64,000 nt of DNA from Xylaria sp. FL1777 (GCA_022578965.1 MU400691.1:20974-84973); one strand, 5' to 3'. Shown: positions 1 to 11,139, counted from the first letter of the stretch. The notes: generated by a model from the sequence alone, not told the origin. Program-made: numbers and translations.

Positions 1-913
1 CCGTTGTTGCCCTATTTCTATATTAATCTTCCTATCTTGTGACCACGCACAGAAAGTGTACAGTAGGCGCATGTCAAAGTAGCATAGCGCAAGACGGTAG
101 TTCCTGTACCTGTAGGTACCTAAATACCCAGATACCTAGAGGCAACGGCAGGGTACCGGTATTCCGTCAATTTGTTACCAACCATAAGTAAGTAACAAGT
201 ACCTACCTACCTAGTTTACCTCGTCCCATCTTTTTTAGTAAGTCGTTAACGATCGGGGAAATCGAACGATCACACAAGATCTCTACCAAATTCAATTGAA
301 TCTCCATATTACTACCTTCGCCAGGAGCAAACGTCCCGTTCCGTCGGATCCAGCAACCTCGATTCTATTCAGATACAGTTGTGCTTAGGCCACTTATCTA
401 TTGAGTTAGTCTTCTCTGAACCTTTGTTGGTATCTCGTGAGCTGGCAGCACCAATTATCTCGTAGTAGTCCACACCCATCCTACCGGCATGTCGTCTGCA
501 TATCGTCCGAATTTATACAACTTCAATAAGTTAGTATAGAAGACCAGATGATTCGTAGAGAGTAGAGATGATAACCGATGCGAACGCTACGGCCTAGACT
601 ACGCATATGCTAGGTCTTAATTTGCCTCCGTGATCAATAGCCTATATTTATTAGGTATCAAGATACTCCACAACCGAGAAGAGATGGTCTAGACCCTTGA
701 CTTGCCCTGTTCAGCAAGGAGAGAACAAGTTCTGGAGCGATGCTTTAAGCAATTATTTGGAATTCGCTGCTATCTATCCAAGGGGTTACAGAAGCATTCA
801 TGCTCTACCAATACTCCTAAACCCAAACGCTGGCTACTAGGCGGCCTACCACCATCTCCACTGAGCCTCTAAGACGATATCTCATGCGGCTTAAGTGTAG
901 ACGACGCATTTGA
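1..913. other. intergenic, no gene seen
   Basis: No reading frame with domain-like content and no tRNA-like boxes were found on either strand. The stretch has short runs of the GGTAGGTA/TACCTACC type that recur in intergenic DNA across this window. It lies downstream of the minus-strand TPP-enzyme gene, so it should contain that gene's 3' flank. Confidence 0.5.
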
Positions 914-2921
914 TCAGCAGTTTAGAGTCACTTTACAATCTATTATACCCAAAGTCAGCACCTTCTCTGTAGGGCTAACTAAAAGGAGCCGCAAACGTGA
1001 AAGCCCTTCGACTGGAGATGGAGGTCCAGTCCGGAGCGTGATAGCAGAAGAAAGAAGGACAGAAGGTTTCATATTCAACTCACCTATAACTGCAGTCTGC
1101 CCACTTTCAACAGCCTCAATGGCTTTCTTGAGCGTTTCTTCTAATGCATCAGCCTTATCAACTCTGGCAGCAAAGAGGTCCCCTCCAGCGGCTGCCTTCG
1201 CGATACCCGAGAAATCAGGAACAGGGTCGAAAGATATATTAATCTCCTCATTAGTTGCTGTAGAGCCGAGGCCTTCGGGATGAACAAGCAACAATGACTT
1301 CCGTGGAGCATTCCAACCTGGTCACTGAGTTAACCCTGGGAAATGGAACTGAATCAAATCAACTTACCCTTGTTATTGAGGACGATGGTCAGTATTGGGA
1401 TTTGGTATCGCTTGGATATCCAGTATACACTACCAGGTACTGAGAACAGGTATGTGCCATCACCCACAATTTGCACCACAAACTTGCCCTTGCCACCATG
1501 CTCGGCAGCCGAAGCCAGCTTAATGCCCAAGGCACCACCGCCGGACCAACCGAGACCACCCCCACCGCAGTTGATCCACGAGCCTGGTAGCTCCGGCTGC
1601 AGAGCGTCATGCACGAAAAAGGTATTTGTGACAGCTTCGATGGCCCAAATTGTGTCTTTGGGGCATAGTGCCCGCAAAGTCTTGCACAAGTGTCCTGTTC
1701 CAAACGAGCCGTCTGCGGCTGGGATAGCCTTTTCCGAGATGGTCACTAAACGCTTTTGATATGATGCCTGTAGCGAATCCCACTTCTTGTTACCGATCTC
1801 TACATCGATATTACCCACGAGATCTTTAGCGGCTTCTGTGATCTGCTCAATAGATGTAAGCGCATCAGCACGGTATCGGCGCTGAGCAGGCACGTAGGCA
1901 AGCGGCATCATATTCTTGAGTGGATCGACATCGATATGAAAGATCTTGATGCCATCCTTGGGCTTGCACTGGGTTGGAATCCAGGGCACATCGCAGTCCA
2001 AAATGAGGATGGCGTCCGCCTCTCTGATCGAGTCGTCGTTACCGAATCGAAGCCCAACCCAGCCAGGATGGGAGGCAGGGAAGCACATATCGCTACCACC
2101 CGTGTCAAGTACACGTAACCCCTTTATAGTATTTACTAACTGAACGAGAGCACCCGGGGATTTATGGTTACGGCCAGAGTAACCCGTGACTATTAAGGGC
2201 TTTTCAGCGCCTAAGAGGGCTTCCGCTATTGCCCTTGATGCTTTAGACGGTAGTCCACCCAGCTCTACACGGTCCCAGAGACCCTGGTCGACCGAGTATG
2301 GAGTGATGTCTTGCTCCATAACCTCTCTCGCTCCGACTAGGTAGACCGGACCCTGAGGATCGCTCCTGGCGAACTGCAGTGCACGGTTAACCATCTGCTT
2401 AATATTCTTGCCCGTCTTGATCTCAGCTGCATAGCGGCAATATTGGCCTACGATCTGCTTTTGATCAGGGACGTCCTGGATCCAGTGGATATATTCTGTC
2501 CGCGACCCACGCATCTCTCCCTCGAGCGTAAAAGGGCTCAGTCCAGCGAACACGAGGACAGGCGCCCTACCTGCACTAGCATTGTGCACGGCTGCACCTA
2601 GACCCTGGGTTCCCACGTCGACGTGAATAATGACACACTGCGGCTTTCCACTCAATCGCGCGTAGCCATCAGCCATGGACATGGCGACCATCTAGTACAC
2701 TTGGTCAGGAACATTATTACAGACAATCAATCTTTCTGCCCCCTTAGTTGGCGTACCTCATTTGGGCATGTAATGACGCGAGGAAAATTGCCCTTCTTTT
2801 CCCGCTGACCCTTGACCATGGCTTCGATAATGCTGGGGTGGTCAGAACCCAGATTAACAAAGCAATGCGTAACCCCCGCCTCCCATAATGCCTCGAAGAA
2901 AGCAAATGATGCCGTATACAT
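914..2921 (-). CDS. thiamine-diphosphate-dependent enzyme, acetolactate synthase-like
   Basis: Predicted 582-aa protein from four exons on the minus strand: 2921-2757, 2691-1368, 1317-1084 and 939-914. Each junction has GT...AG and the frame closes exactly. The start is the ATG at 2921, giving MYTASFAFFEALW. The N-terminal Pyr domain carries the catalytic-type Glu in CPNEMVAMS (residue 55, split by intron 1), which activates the cofactor in this superfamily. The C-terminal PP domain has the TPP/Mg motif, GDG near residues 465-467 and closing NNKGWN near 494-498. The central segment PVLVFAGLSPFTLEGEMRGS is typical of fungal ILV2-like paralogues. Such enzymes make or break C-C bonds next to a keto group of 2-oxo acids. 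The substrate cannot be read; acetolactate synthase, benzoylformate decarboxylase and oxalyl-CoA decarboxylase types are all possible. It lacks an obvious N-terminal mitochondrial targeting peptide, unlike the biosynthetic ILV2, so a cytosolic catabolic role is more likely (inference). Confidence 0.88.
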
Positions 2922-5437
2922 GATATATTTCAAACTTAAAGAAAGGTCACGTAAATACTGTTTACGAAATCTTTATATTGAAAGGAAGTTAGATAAAGAT
3001 CAGTGAAATTTGCAAGGCTCGTTCTATTGTTTGAATAAACCCGGCTGGGTAATGGGTTCTACGATTAGCTTCCTTTGCCGGTGGAGGGAGCGGAACAGAA
3101 GAGGAGAGGAGAAAATATTCTACAGTCCAGCAGATATGAATACTGGAAACCCAATTCTAGGTTTAGGGGAGGATTGCATACAGCGTAGTAACGACTACTG
3201 CCGGTATACCGCAGTATTCGACCTAACTGTTGAGCGTCGGACGTCGTTTAACTTACATTGTACAGATGCCGTGAAGCGAGAGGGGACCCGGTGGTAAAAT
3301 TGATACCATGTGGGGAAGTGAAAGAGGGGATCCTCAGCACCCCCACCATTCGCTCCATATATATATGGGCATGGAAGCCCTTTCCCGCTGTTTTTTTGGA
3401 GATGAATCTGCGGGGTAGGACGACTTGCATAGGTAGGTACTTTCTCTATTAGCATTAGGTATAGATGAGTAATTTTGTATTTGGATGAGCCAATTACATA
3501 GAAGATACTGCCGGCTTGAGACACCAATGATCTTATCAATCATGATAACTAAAGAAGAGTTCGCTTATGTAAACATCGATACGTCATACTATAATTCCAA
3601 CCCCACTATTATCGTCGAGATGCTGGTTTTAAAGTCTTGCCAACATCTCTCAGGCCACGAGATACATAGCTACTAAAACTTATCATATTCTTTCTATTAA
3701 AGTCGCTAACTATCTACTATTGAAAATTTGAAAGCTCTTGTTATTAATGTCCTCACACAACTATCTACCTAGTCTACCTAGATGCTGCCACAACAAGAGC
3801 TTAGTATCATAATAATCTCCATACAATGGGCCTGAAAGTAGGACGGAATAATAGGTCTATGCACACAACTAATTGCCGAAAGGCTAAGACTAGGTAGTTT
3901 GATTGAGTGCCTATGTTGGATATGACAACCGCCTCAAGATAGCTTGTAAATTGTCGTACTTAATCTTGTTACCTCCGTGTAGATAGATCGCTAGATAATT
4001 AAATACGAAAGAAGTCATCGCATATAAGAAACCACCACGAGCTAAATGTTTACAGAATGATAATTGTAGCGCTGCGCTAGGGCTTCTTCAGGCAGAGAAT
4101 TTTGGCCGAGAAATTCCCCAGACATACGGAGTATATATGTACAGTACTTGCTTGACAGGGGTTTTAGTGTGGCAAAAGGGCTTCAAGATTAAGCAATGGT
4201 GAATATTCTACTAGAGTTATGTTTTCCTTGTCACTAGTGTTGAGCTATCCTGTAGACCTGGTAATTTTAGTCACAAAAGCTACGTGTTCAAGTTCTAGCA
4301 AACTGCTTGGCCTTCTCATAACAGCTTACACAAGCAAGCCACAGAAAAATGAAAACGTCATACAAGAGATTGTTGAGGGTTCGGAGACCATAGGTAATGA
4401 AAAATGAGGCGTGTGGTAATAAGCCACTTTCCAAAGACTGTGGCGGATCTCAGGGGGCGAACAGCCCTGTTATTGGCTTAGCTCACACCAGCAATGCAAC
4501 ACCCCAGATTTTTAACGTGCATTAGCCGCCTTCAAATGTCCTGGCAAGTTCCGTTAATGCTTTTGCCTCTCACAAAATATTACTTAACAAATTCATCAAG
4601 TACACTGTCTATCTAGAAAGTACATAGGTATTACACTATGTATAGGTATGGGTATGTATCTCGAATGAGCTCACAGGTCAGGGCAGGAATATTGTGCCTA
4701 AGAAAAATATTGAAACTTCTAGGCCAACCAAATGGTTATTTTAGTGGCATCACAACAACAACAACAACACATGGACAGCATAGATCCAACGTGAAGGCTG
4801 TTACACGGCTAGCCGCCTTACAAGCAAACGTCCAGCTGACCTTACGTCAACGCCACTTTCACAGTACATAGCTGACTTGCGTAAGAACATGGGAACCACA
4901 ACTGTTTGCAGACCCTACAACAGATCGACCGACCGGGGGGGCCGGCGTTGCAACCCTGGATGCCACCATGTTGTGCACGAACGCCTATTGGGCAAGTGAT
5001 ATATGAACGATACGGGTTATTCCTGAATCAATCACACCCTCCCTAATCCTTATAAGCTATTCAGGGGCATTTTGGAGCTGGTCACGTTTGTCTCTATCTA
5101 GGCGCACACGTATAAACGCAGATCACAATGCTATGCCGCCAAGGTCGCAATTCCCATTCCCGTGTGACTGATCTCGTGGCTCCTGCCTGTATACTCAGGT
5201 GCGCCTCCATAAAGGAGCTAAAATAGAGGGCAAATTATCTGGATGTTGCACGAGAATCTGCGTCGTCCTTCCTCTATATCAACGCCGGCGTTTGTACCTC
5301 CTCCAATGTTACTTATCAACCTATTTAGGTACATGAATTCGAACTAAACTTTTCACAGGAGCCTCCCCAGTGTCAAGGTGTTAGGACCTACAAATCGCCG
5401 CGATCAAGCCCCTATTACACGTTACTGAATTATCAAT
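2922..5437. other. intergenic, no gene seen
   Basis: About 2.5 kb separating the divergent TPP-enzyme and FAD-oxidase genes, so it holds both promoters. Open frames up to about 114 codons occur but overlap on both strands, show no recognisable domain and have no splice-linked continuation. I found no RNA gene or clear mobile-element remnant. Confidence 0.5.
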
Positions 5438-7091
5438 ATGGGGCAAACTCCGAGTAGCCCCTTGGCAACTTGTCTGAACACCGTGTGCAATGGCCGGAGC
5501 GACTGCGTTGCCTATCCCGGCGACCCGTTGTATCAAATCTCTTGGGTCAGCCCGTATAACCTCGATCTTCCTGTCACGCCGGTAGCGGTAACCCGCCCAC
5601 AAACCGCCGAAGACGTATCTGGATTTGTCAAATGTGCCGTAACGAGCAATGTCAAGGTACAGCCAAAGTCGGGCGGACATTCTTACGCGTAAGAGGCACT
5701 CCAATAGCCACCGTTATGCTGATAGTCGCTGACTTAGATTAGAAACTACGGTATGAAACCAACACCCCTCGGACGAAGATACGTTATCGGTATGAGGTCT
5801 AATACCTGAGTACAGGTCTGGGTGGTGAAGATGGTGCTCTGGTAATCGACTTGATGAAGCTGCAAGATTTCTCCATCGATACAGAGACATGGCATGCAAC
5901 CATAGGAGGCGGCACAAAACTCGCCAACGTGACCAAGCAGCTGCATAACAACGGGAAAAGGGCCATAGCCCATGGAACTTGCCCAGGCGTCGGTATTGGA
6001 GGTCATGCCACTATTGTAAGTGCGTTCTTGCCCTCGACAGGCATCAGCACTAATGACAACCGTGATAGGGAGGACTAGGTCCATCGTCGCGCATGTGGGG
6101 ATCCTGTCTTGACCACGTTATAGAAGTCGAGGTTGTCACCGCAGATGGCACTATTAAACGTGCTAGCAAAAGTGATAACAGCGATCTTTTCTTTGTAAGT
6201 TTACGGCTCCGTGGGAGGTTCTAGGGAAAGCGATTATTTTAGGCTAACACTAGGTAGGCAGTGAAAGGCGCCGGCGCAGGGTTTGGCATTGTCACCGAGT
6301 TTGTCGTGAAGACGCATCCCGAACCCGGAGATGTAGTTCAATATTCGTATTCGCTCTCGTTCGGAAAACATGCCGACATGGTGCCTGTCTTCAAGCAATG
6401 GCAAGACCTCGTCTCCGACCCCAATCTCGACCGAAGATTTGGCACGGAATTTACCGCTCACGAGCTCGGAGCCATCATCACTGCCACCTTTTATGGTACA
6501 GAAGCAGATTGGAATGCATCCGGGATTCCGCAGAGAATCCCTACAGGAAAAGTATCCGTGGTTATTGACGACTGGCTTGGCGTCATTGCTCAACAGGCCG
6601 AAGATGCTGCGTTATATCTCTCGGATACCCACACGGCTTTCACGGTTCGAAGCTTAGCATTTACTGCCGAAGAGACTCTTTCCGAAGATACGATAACCAA
6701 AGTGATGAAGTATCTCGATGATACAGAACATGGCACGCTGCTATGGTTCCTTATTTTCGACGCTTCGGGAGGTGCAGTAAGCGATATCCCCATGAACGCC
6801 ACCGCCTATTCCCATCGAGATAAGATCATGTTTTGCCAGGGCTATGGTATCGGTCTCCCAACACTCTCTCAGATCACGAAGGATTTTCTGAGCGGGCTCA
6901 TCGAGACTATTCGAACCTCGATGCCGCAGACCTTGACGACCTACCCGGGCTACGTCGATCCATCGTTGCCGGATCCTCAGCAGTCGTACTGGGGCCCGAA
7001 TCTAGCGAGGCTAGAGTCTATCAAGACTAAATACGACCCCAGTGACTTGTTCCATAATCCGCAGAGTGTGAGACCGGAAAACGAGACGTAG
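5438..7091 (+). CDS. FAD-linked oxidase, GOOX/berberine-bridge type
   Basis: Predicted 472 aa from five exons: 5438-5688, 5743-5750, 5816-6015, 6069-6194 and 6258-7091. Exon 2 is only 8 nt (aaactacg); it restores the conserved SYANYGLGGEDGALVIDL run across the junctions. An FAD_binding_4 (PCMH) fold is followed by a C-terminal BBE segment (YDPSDLFHNPQSV). His81 in KSGGHSYANYG and Cys142 in AHGTCPGVGIGGH match the pair that binds FAD covalently at two points in glucooligosaccharide oxidase. The spacing of 61 residues fits that family. Members oxidise the anomeric carbon of oligosaccharides or perform other oxidations with O2. No clear signal peptide is visible: the N-terminus reads MGQTPSSPLATCLNTVC. 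This is usual for one fungal subgroup, or the true start may be missed. The substrate is unknown. Sugar oxidase and secondary-metabolite oxidase are both possible. Confidence 0.9.
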
Positions 7092-7559
7092 ATGAATCAG
7101 GAATTTTGATACCCCTGATGATAGCCTTTAATTAGTTATTAGAAATAGGCTGTCATTCATCATAGATGCGAGTCTGCTTTGGAAGCTATAAACTGATAAT
7201 CTTTTGTCTCTCGTTCGCCATCACCCAAGCTTTTATTGACTTTCAAAGTGAATTTGAACAGCCACTCTTCGCTACATATTATGGGATACAGTCTGGCTCC
7301 TGCATCCGGGAAATACCCCGGCTACCCCGCAAGTCGCCTGCATGTGAACGTTGGGCTCGGTAAATCTTGTATTGACGTCCTATTCTTCCTCCAATCGCGG
7401 GATGTAACCAGCTTTCTTAATTTTATCTATCTATATTTTCTTAATTATAGGAGCTATCGTTAATTAAGCTTATAACCTCGATTAAACGAACCATTCACGA
7501 AATGCAAAAAGGCAAGAAAATCACAAATGGTGTTCCAGGGGCACTTAAAACGTACCATA

Positions 7560-9230
7560 ATGAGGATTCCACTTGCGTTCATTGGAATAGCGATTCTGCT
7601 ACCGAACCTTGGCGTCGGATCATCTCTTACCTTAAATAATTCACAAGCCCCAACAGTTAAGACGATCAATGGGACATATGAGGGTCTTTACCTTCCGAGC
7701 TGGGACCAAGATGCTTTCTTGGGTATACCATATGCACAGCCACCGGTGGGACAACTCAGATATCGATGGCCGTTATCTGTGAATGAGTCCTTCGATGGAG
7801 TTCGAAAAGCAACTCAGTACGGGTATAGCTGCATGCAATACGGACAAATTTTCGAATTGTCAGAGGACTGTCTGACCATTAATATGGTCCGTCCGACTGA
7901 AAGATCAAAAGAGCTTCTACCTGTCCTAGTCTGGATCTATGGCGGTGGTTTATACGCAGGCAGCACAGCCGACCCCCAGTATAACCTGTCAGGCATCGTG
8001 CAAGTTAGTCAGGAGATAGGACAGCCTGTTATTGCCGTTAGCATGAACTACCGTCTGGCTCAATGGGGGTTCTTCCAGACAGCCCAGTTGCTCGCGGAAG
8101 GGTCCAGCAACGCAGGACTCCTCGACCAGCGCTTAGCACTCCATTGGATCCAGGAGAACATTGCTGCGTTTGGCGGTGATCCGCGGAAAGTGGTTCTATG
8201 GGGGGAGAGCGCCGGCGCCCAAAGCATCGCTTACCATCTATTCGCCTACGACGGTCGCGACGACGGGCTCTTCCGCGGAGCGATTCTCGAGAGCGGCGGC
8301 CCGACCGGCGCGCAGGTCGAGTCGCTCACCTGGTACAACACCGCCGTGGAGAACCTGACTCGAACCGTAGGTTGTTGGGGCACCGCCAACCAACTAGCGT
8401 GCCTCCGCGAAGTCGACGAAGCGACGCTTTTCGCCGCACATCCGAGCGTGGTGTGGAATCCTCTGTTAGACGGCGACTTTTTGACAGGGTATCCAAGCCA
8501 GCTGATGCAAGAGGGGAAATACGTCAAAGTGCCGATCCTGATTGGCGCCAACACGGACGAAGGATTTGCCATCTCTGGGACCCTGAACACCGAAGAGGAC
8601 ATCTTCAATTCGATCTTCACCTGGCGCAGCTACGCGCTCACGCCGCCCACCGTCCGCCGGCTCCTCGAGCTGTACCCCGACGACCCGTGCCACGAGCCGC
8701 CGCACGCCATCACGAACTGCACGCGGAACCCGACGCGCGGGCTGATGTGGAGGCGGGCCACGGCCATCGGCGCGGACCTGGTGATGATATCCGGGCGCCG
8801 TCGGATGGCGGAGCTGTACGCGGCGGCCGGCGTGCCCGTGTACAGCTACCGCTTCGACCAGCGGCCGTGGAACGGCGACGAGTGGGACGGCGTCAAGCAC
8901 TTCGTGAACGTCGCGTACAGCTTCCAGAACATATCCGGGCTGCTGGGGCCTAGTCCCGAATACGACAGCCACGCCAAGCTGGCGAGGGCCATCGGGCAGG
9001 CGTACATTAGCTTCGTCAATCATCTCGATCCTAACGTAGTAGCGGGGGAAGATGAAGAAGGTATGGTGGCGCAGGCGGAGTTGCTCCCGTATTGGCCGGT
9101 GTACGATCTCGAGACGCCGGTGAATATGGTGCTGAACGCCACGAAGAACTGGGTGGAAGCAGACACGTGGAGGAAGGAGGGGATTGAGTTTATGATGAGG
9201 CCTGAGGTGGCGAAGGAATTGCTCTCTTGA
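7560..9230 (+). CDS. secreted type-B carboxylesterase/lipase
   Basis: Single-exon gene of 556 aa if translation starts at the ATG at 7560. That start puts a hydrophobic signal peptide (MRIPLAFIGIAILLPNLGVG) at the very N-terminus. An in-frame ATG at 7527 would add 11 residues ahead of it and is less likely. The alpha/beta-hydrolase shows LVWIYGGG (oxyanion hole), GESAGAQ with nucleophile Ser217, Glu334 in ANTDEG and His447 in GVKHFVN. These positions are close to the Ser/Glu/His triad spacing of the cholinesterase-like family. An early Cys pair (SCMQYG and SEDCLTIN) fits the usual first disulphide. It should hydrolyse esters outside the cell or in the secretory path; the substrate is unknown. 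Base use changes inside the gene: about 8170-9000 is markedly richer in G+C at third positions than the first 600 nt. Confidence 0.9.
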   Translation: MRIPLAFIGIAILLPNLGVGSSLTLNNSQAPTVKTINGTYEGLYLPSWDQDAFLGIPYAQPPVGQLRYRWPLSVNESFDGVRKATQYGYSCMQYGQIFELSEDCLTINMVRPTERSKELLPVLVWIYGGGLYAGSTADPQYNLSGIVQVSQEIGQPVIAVSMNYRLAQWGFFQTAQLLAEGSSNAGLLDQRLALHWIQENIAAFGGDPRKVVLWGESAGAQSIAYHLFAYDGRDDGLFRGAILESGGPTGAQVESLTWYNTAVENLTRTVGCWGTANQLACLREVDEATLFAAHPSVVWNPLLDGDFLTGYPSQLMQEGKYVKVPILIGANTDEGFAISGTLNTEEDIFNSIFTWRSYALTPPTVRRLLELYPDDPCHEPPHAITNCTRNPTRGLMWRRATAIGADLVMISGRRRMAELYAAAGVPVYSYRFDQRPWNGDEWDGVKHFVNVAYSFQNISGLLGPSPEYDSHAKLARAIGQAYISFVNHLDPNVVAGEDEEGMVAQAELLPYWPVYDLETPVNMVLNATKNWVEADTWRKEGIEFMMRPEVAKELLS

Positions 9231-9703
9231 AGAGATGCTAGTTGATGCGAATCCTATTCACTGTGATACGCTAGAGCTGGTCAACAGTCCATTAAATCGA
9301 AAGAAAACGTATTAACATAACCTCAGTGTATATGCAATACACTCAGCTTGATTCATAAATATTGCAGAATGAAACAGTTCTCGCATATATTGGTATCAGA
9401 TTTCGGAAAGGGGAAAGACAAGGCATATAGACGGTTGCAAGGTGAGGAGAAGAAGGTTAGGCACAAAATTTAGGCCCATGTACGACGTAGATCAGTGCGC
9501 CTTTCTTTGTCCAATCCACGTCACCATGCGCCCTTCGGATACCCAGCTCAGAAGCCTAGCTGAAGGATACATGAAAAGCAAATATTCACTTAGACATAGT
9601 TAAGTTAAATATATAGTAACCACCGTTCAGACTTCATAATTCGTTGTTAGTAATTACACCTACAATTATCTTGATCGTGTGACTGCTATCAAACATCTTC
9701 ACT
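9231..9703. other. intergenic, no gene seen
   Basis: A 473-nt spacer between two plus-strand genes. It holds the 3' end of the esterase transcript and the promoter of the SnoaL-like gene. No RNA gene or repeat was noticed. Confidence 0.5.
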
Positions 9704-10570
9704 ATGGCCACCATTGAATCAACCTTCAGGTCTTACATCGAATGCATCAACGAAGAACGATGGCAGGATCTCCCGAAATTCGTCTCTTTCCCATTAGACT
9801 TCAATGGCGAAGAGATACATGCTCCAGAAGCTTTCGCAGACAAGGTCGCGGCCGCCGGGTATCTCCAACATGAGATCGACGCCGTCACAGTCGATGAAGA
9901 TGCCCAGCGGCTAGGAGCTACGCTGGTAGCCAAGCTACTCCCCGCCGAAGCGGCGACTAATAAGACGTCGAACCTAACGGCACGAAAGCAGAGCATGGTC
10001 TGGGCCAAGAACGGGAAGATATACAAAGTGGCCACCATAGTCGACGACGACGACGTGCAGCGCCAGCTCTCCGAGCCAGGCTACGTGTCGGCACCCGATC
10101 TCATAGCCACCTACAGTCCCGGGGCAACGGGGAAGAAGACCCTCTCGACGCGAGAGCTGGAAGATATTTATCGCGCTTATATCAGCTGCATCAACGCGCA
10201 GACGACAGCGACGGATCTTCCGCGATTCTGCCACCCAAACGTCGTCCACAACACGCGGCGTCTCCCGCTGGACCAGTACCGACTCCTCATGCAAGACGCG
10301 TTCACGGCGATCCCGGATATCGTCTTCGGAATCGACACTGTGGTGGCGGACGAGAGGGCTCAGCGCGTCGCTGTTCGGCTCCAGTTCACGGGCACACCTA
10401 CCGGGACATTCGCCGGCGCGGAACCTACCGGTCGTAGCGGTGAGTGTTTGTCTCGGGGCATATGTTTTGAGTCCCTCGCCGTGCTAATTGCGCTTTGTTG
10501 ATTAGTGCGTTTCGGCGAGTTCGTGACGTACTCCTTTCGAGACGGCAAGATTGATAGAGTATGGAGGTAA
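9704..10570 (+). CDS. SnoaL-like protein with two tandem domains
   Basis: Predicted 266 aa from exons 9704-10439 and 10506-10570 (intron 66 nt, GTGAGT...GATTAG). The C-terminal half (STRELEDIYRAYISCIN, FCHPNVVHNTRRLPLDQY, AVRLQFTGTPTGTF, then VRFGEFVTYSFRDGKIDRVW) matches the SnoaL-like polyketide-cyclase/NTF2 fold. The N-terminal half (IESTFRSYIECINEERWQDL, FNGEEIHAPEAFADKV) looks like a second, more diverged copy. SnoaL-fold proteins are small cyclases, isomerases or binding proteins; no catalytic residue can be assigned here. The frame ends at TAA right after DRVWR, where relatives usually continue a few residues (VWS-V-D-like). The stop sits inside a GTAAGT, so a further intron cannot be excluded, but no acceptor giving a convincing extension was found. 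Confidence 0.75.
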
Positions 10571-11012
10571 GTTGGCTCTCCATGTCTTAGTATATAGCGT
10601 TTAGTGATTCATCGGCTTCTTTTGCTGTCTGTGCCATCGTGCCGCAGGTGACCAATTATAGATGGAAGTCTAACTGGTTCTTAGCATTGTTGATTGGAAA
10701 ACATACCGCCAGCAACTTCAACAGGATTGAGAGTCATGGGAGCCACAGTGTCTCAAAGTGAATCTTCTTGCGCCAACAGAATGATATGTGAAAGCACCAC
10801 CTCGGAAGCTTCTGTGGAAATAGGGACGAGTCTCAAGTCTCTCACACGCGCCATAGGCCCGACTCGTTTATCTGGTCTTAGCAGGATCTTTACCCCGGCC
10901 CGATAGAGATGAGGTAGACTGTAGAATGCTAGTCAGCCAGTTTAAGTCTGTTTCTGCTAAACTCGAGAGTACCATCACTCATAGATAAACTCAAACAAGA
11001 CCATACCCTTCC
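10571..11012. other. intergenic with an unrecognised open stretch
   Basis: Between the SnoaL-like gene and the 5S gene. The segment 10690-10905 is open on the plus strand (70 codons). On the minus strand it is nearly open, with one TGA, and reads like protein (RVRDLRLVPISTEASEVV). I cannot name the family. It may be a decayed gene fragment or chance. Confidence 0.3.
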
Positions 11013-11131
11013 ATGTACGACCATAGCCTCTGGAAAGCTCGGGATCCCGTCCGCTCTCCCATAGATAAGCCAGAGAGCGCCAAGCCAGTAGTCGGGTCGG
11101 TGACGACCGGCGAATCCTTGGTGTTGTACAT
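11013..11131 (+). rRNA. 5S ribosomal RNA gene
   Basis: A 119-nt stretch resembling Pezizomycotina 5S rRNA along its whole length. It has the start ATGTACGACCATAG, the central GATCCCGTCCGCTC, the internal promoter part GTCGGTGACGACC with GCGAATCC, and an end GTTGTACAT that pairs with the 5' ATGTAC to close helix I. A T-run begins immediately at the 3' end (11131-11139), the normal RNA polymerase III terminator. Dispersed single 5S genes among protein-coding genes are known in Neurospora and relatives. The middle part (CTCTCCCATAGATAAGCCAGAGAGCG) can still form its hairpin, so the gene looks intact. It could still be one of the variant 5S copies common in these fungi. Confidence 0.88.
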
Positions 11132-11139
11132 TTTTTTTT
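11131..11139 (+). terminator. Pol III T-run terminator of the 5S gene
   Basis: Nine T residues directly at the end of the 5S coding sequence, overlapping its last base, which is the typical RNA polymerase III stop signal. Confidence 0.8.

Noticed and set aside
8198..8953. 251-codon Arg-rich plus-strand frame within the esterase gene
   Set aside because: Shadow of the real reading frame in a G+C-rich stretch.
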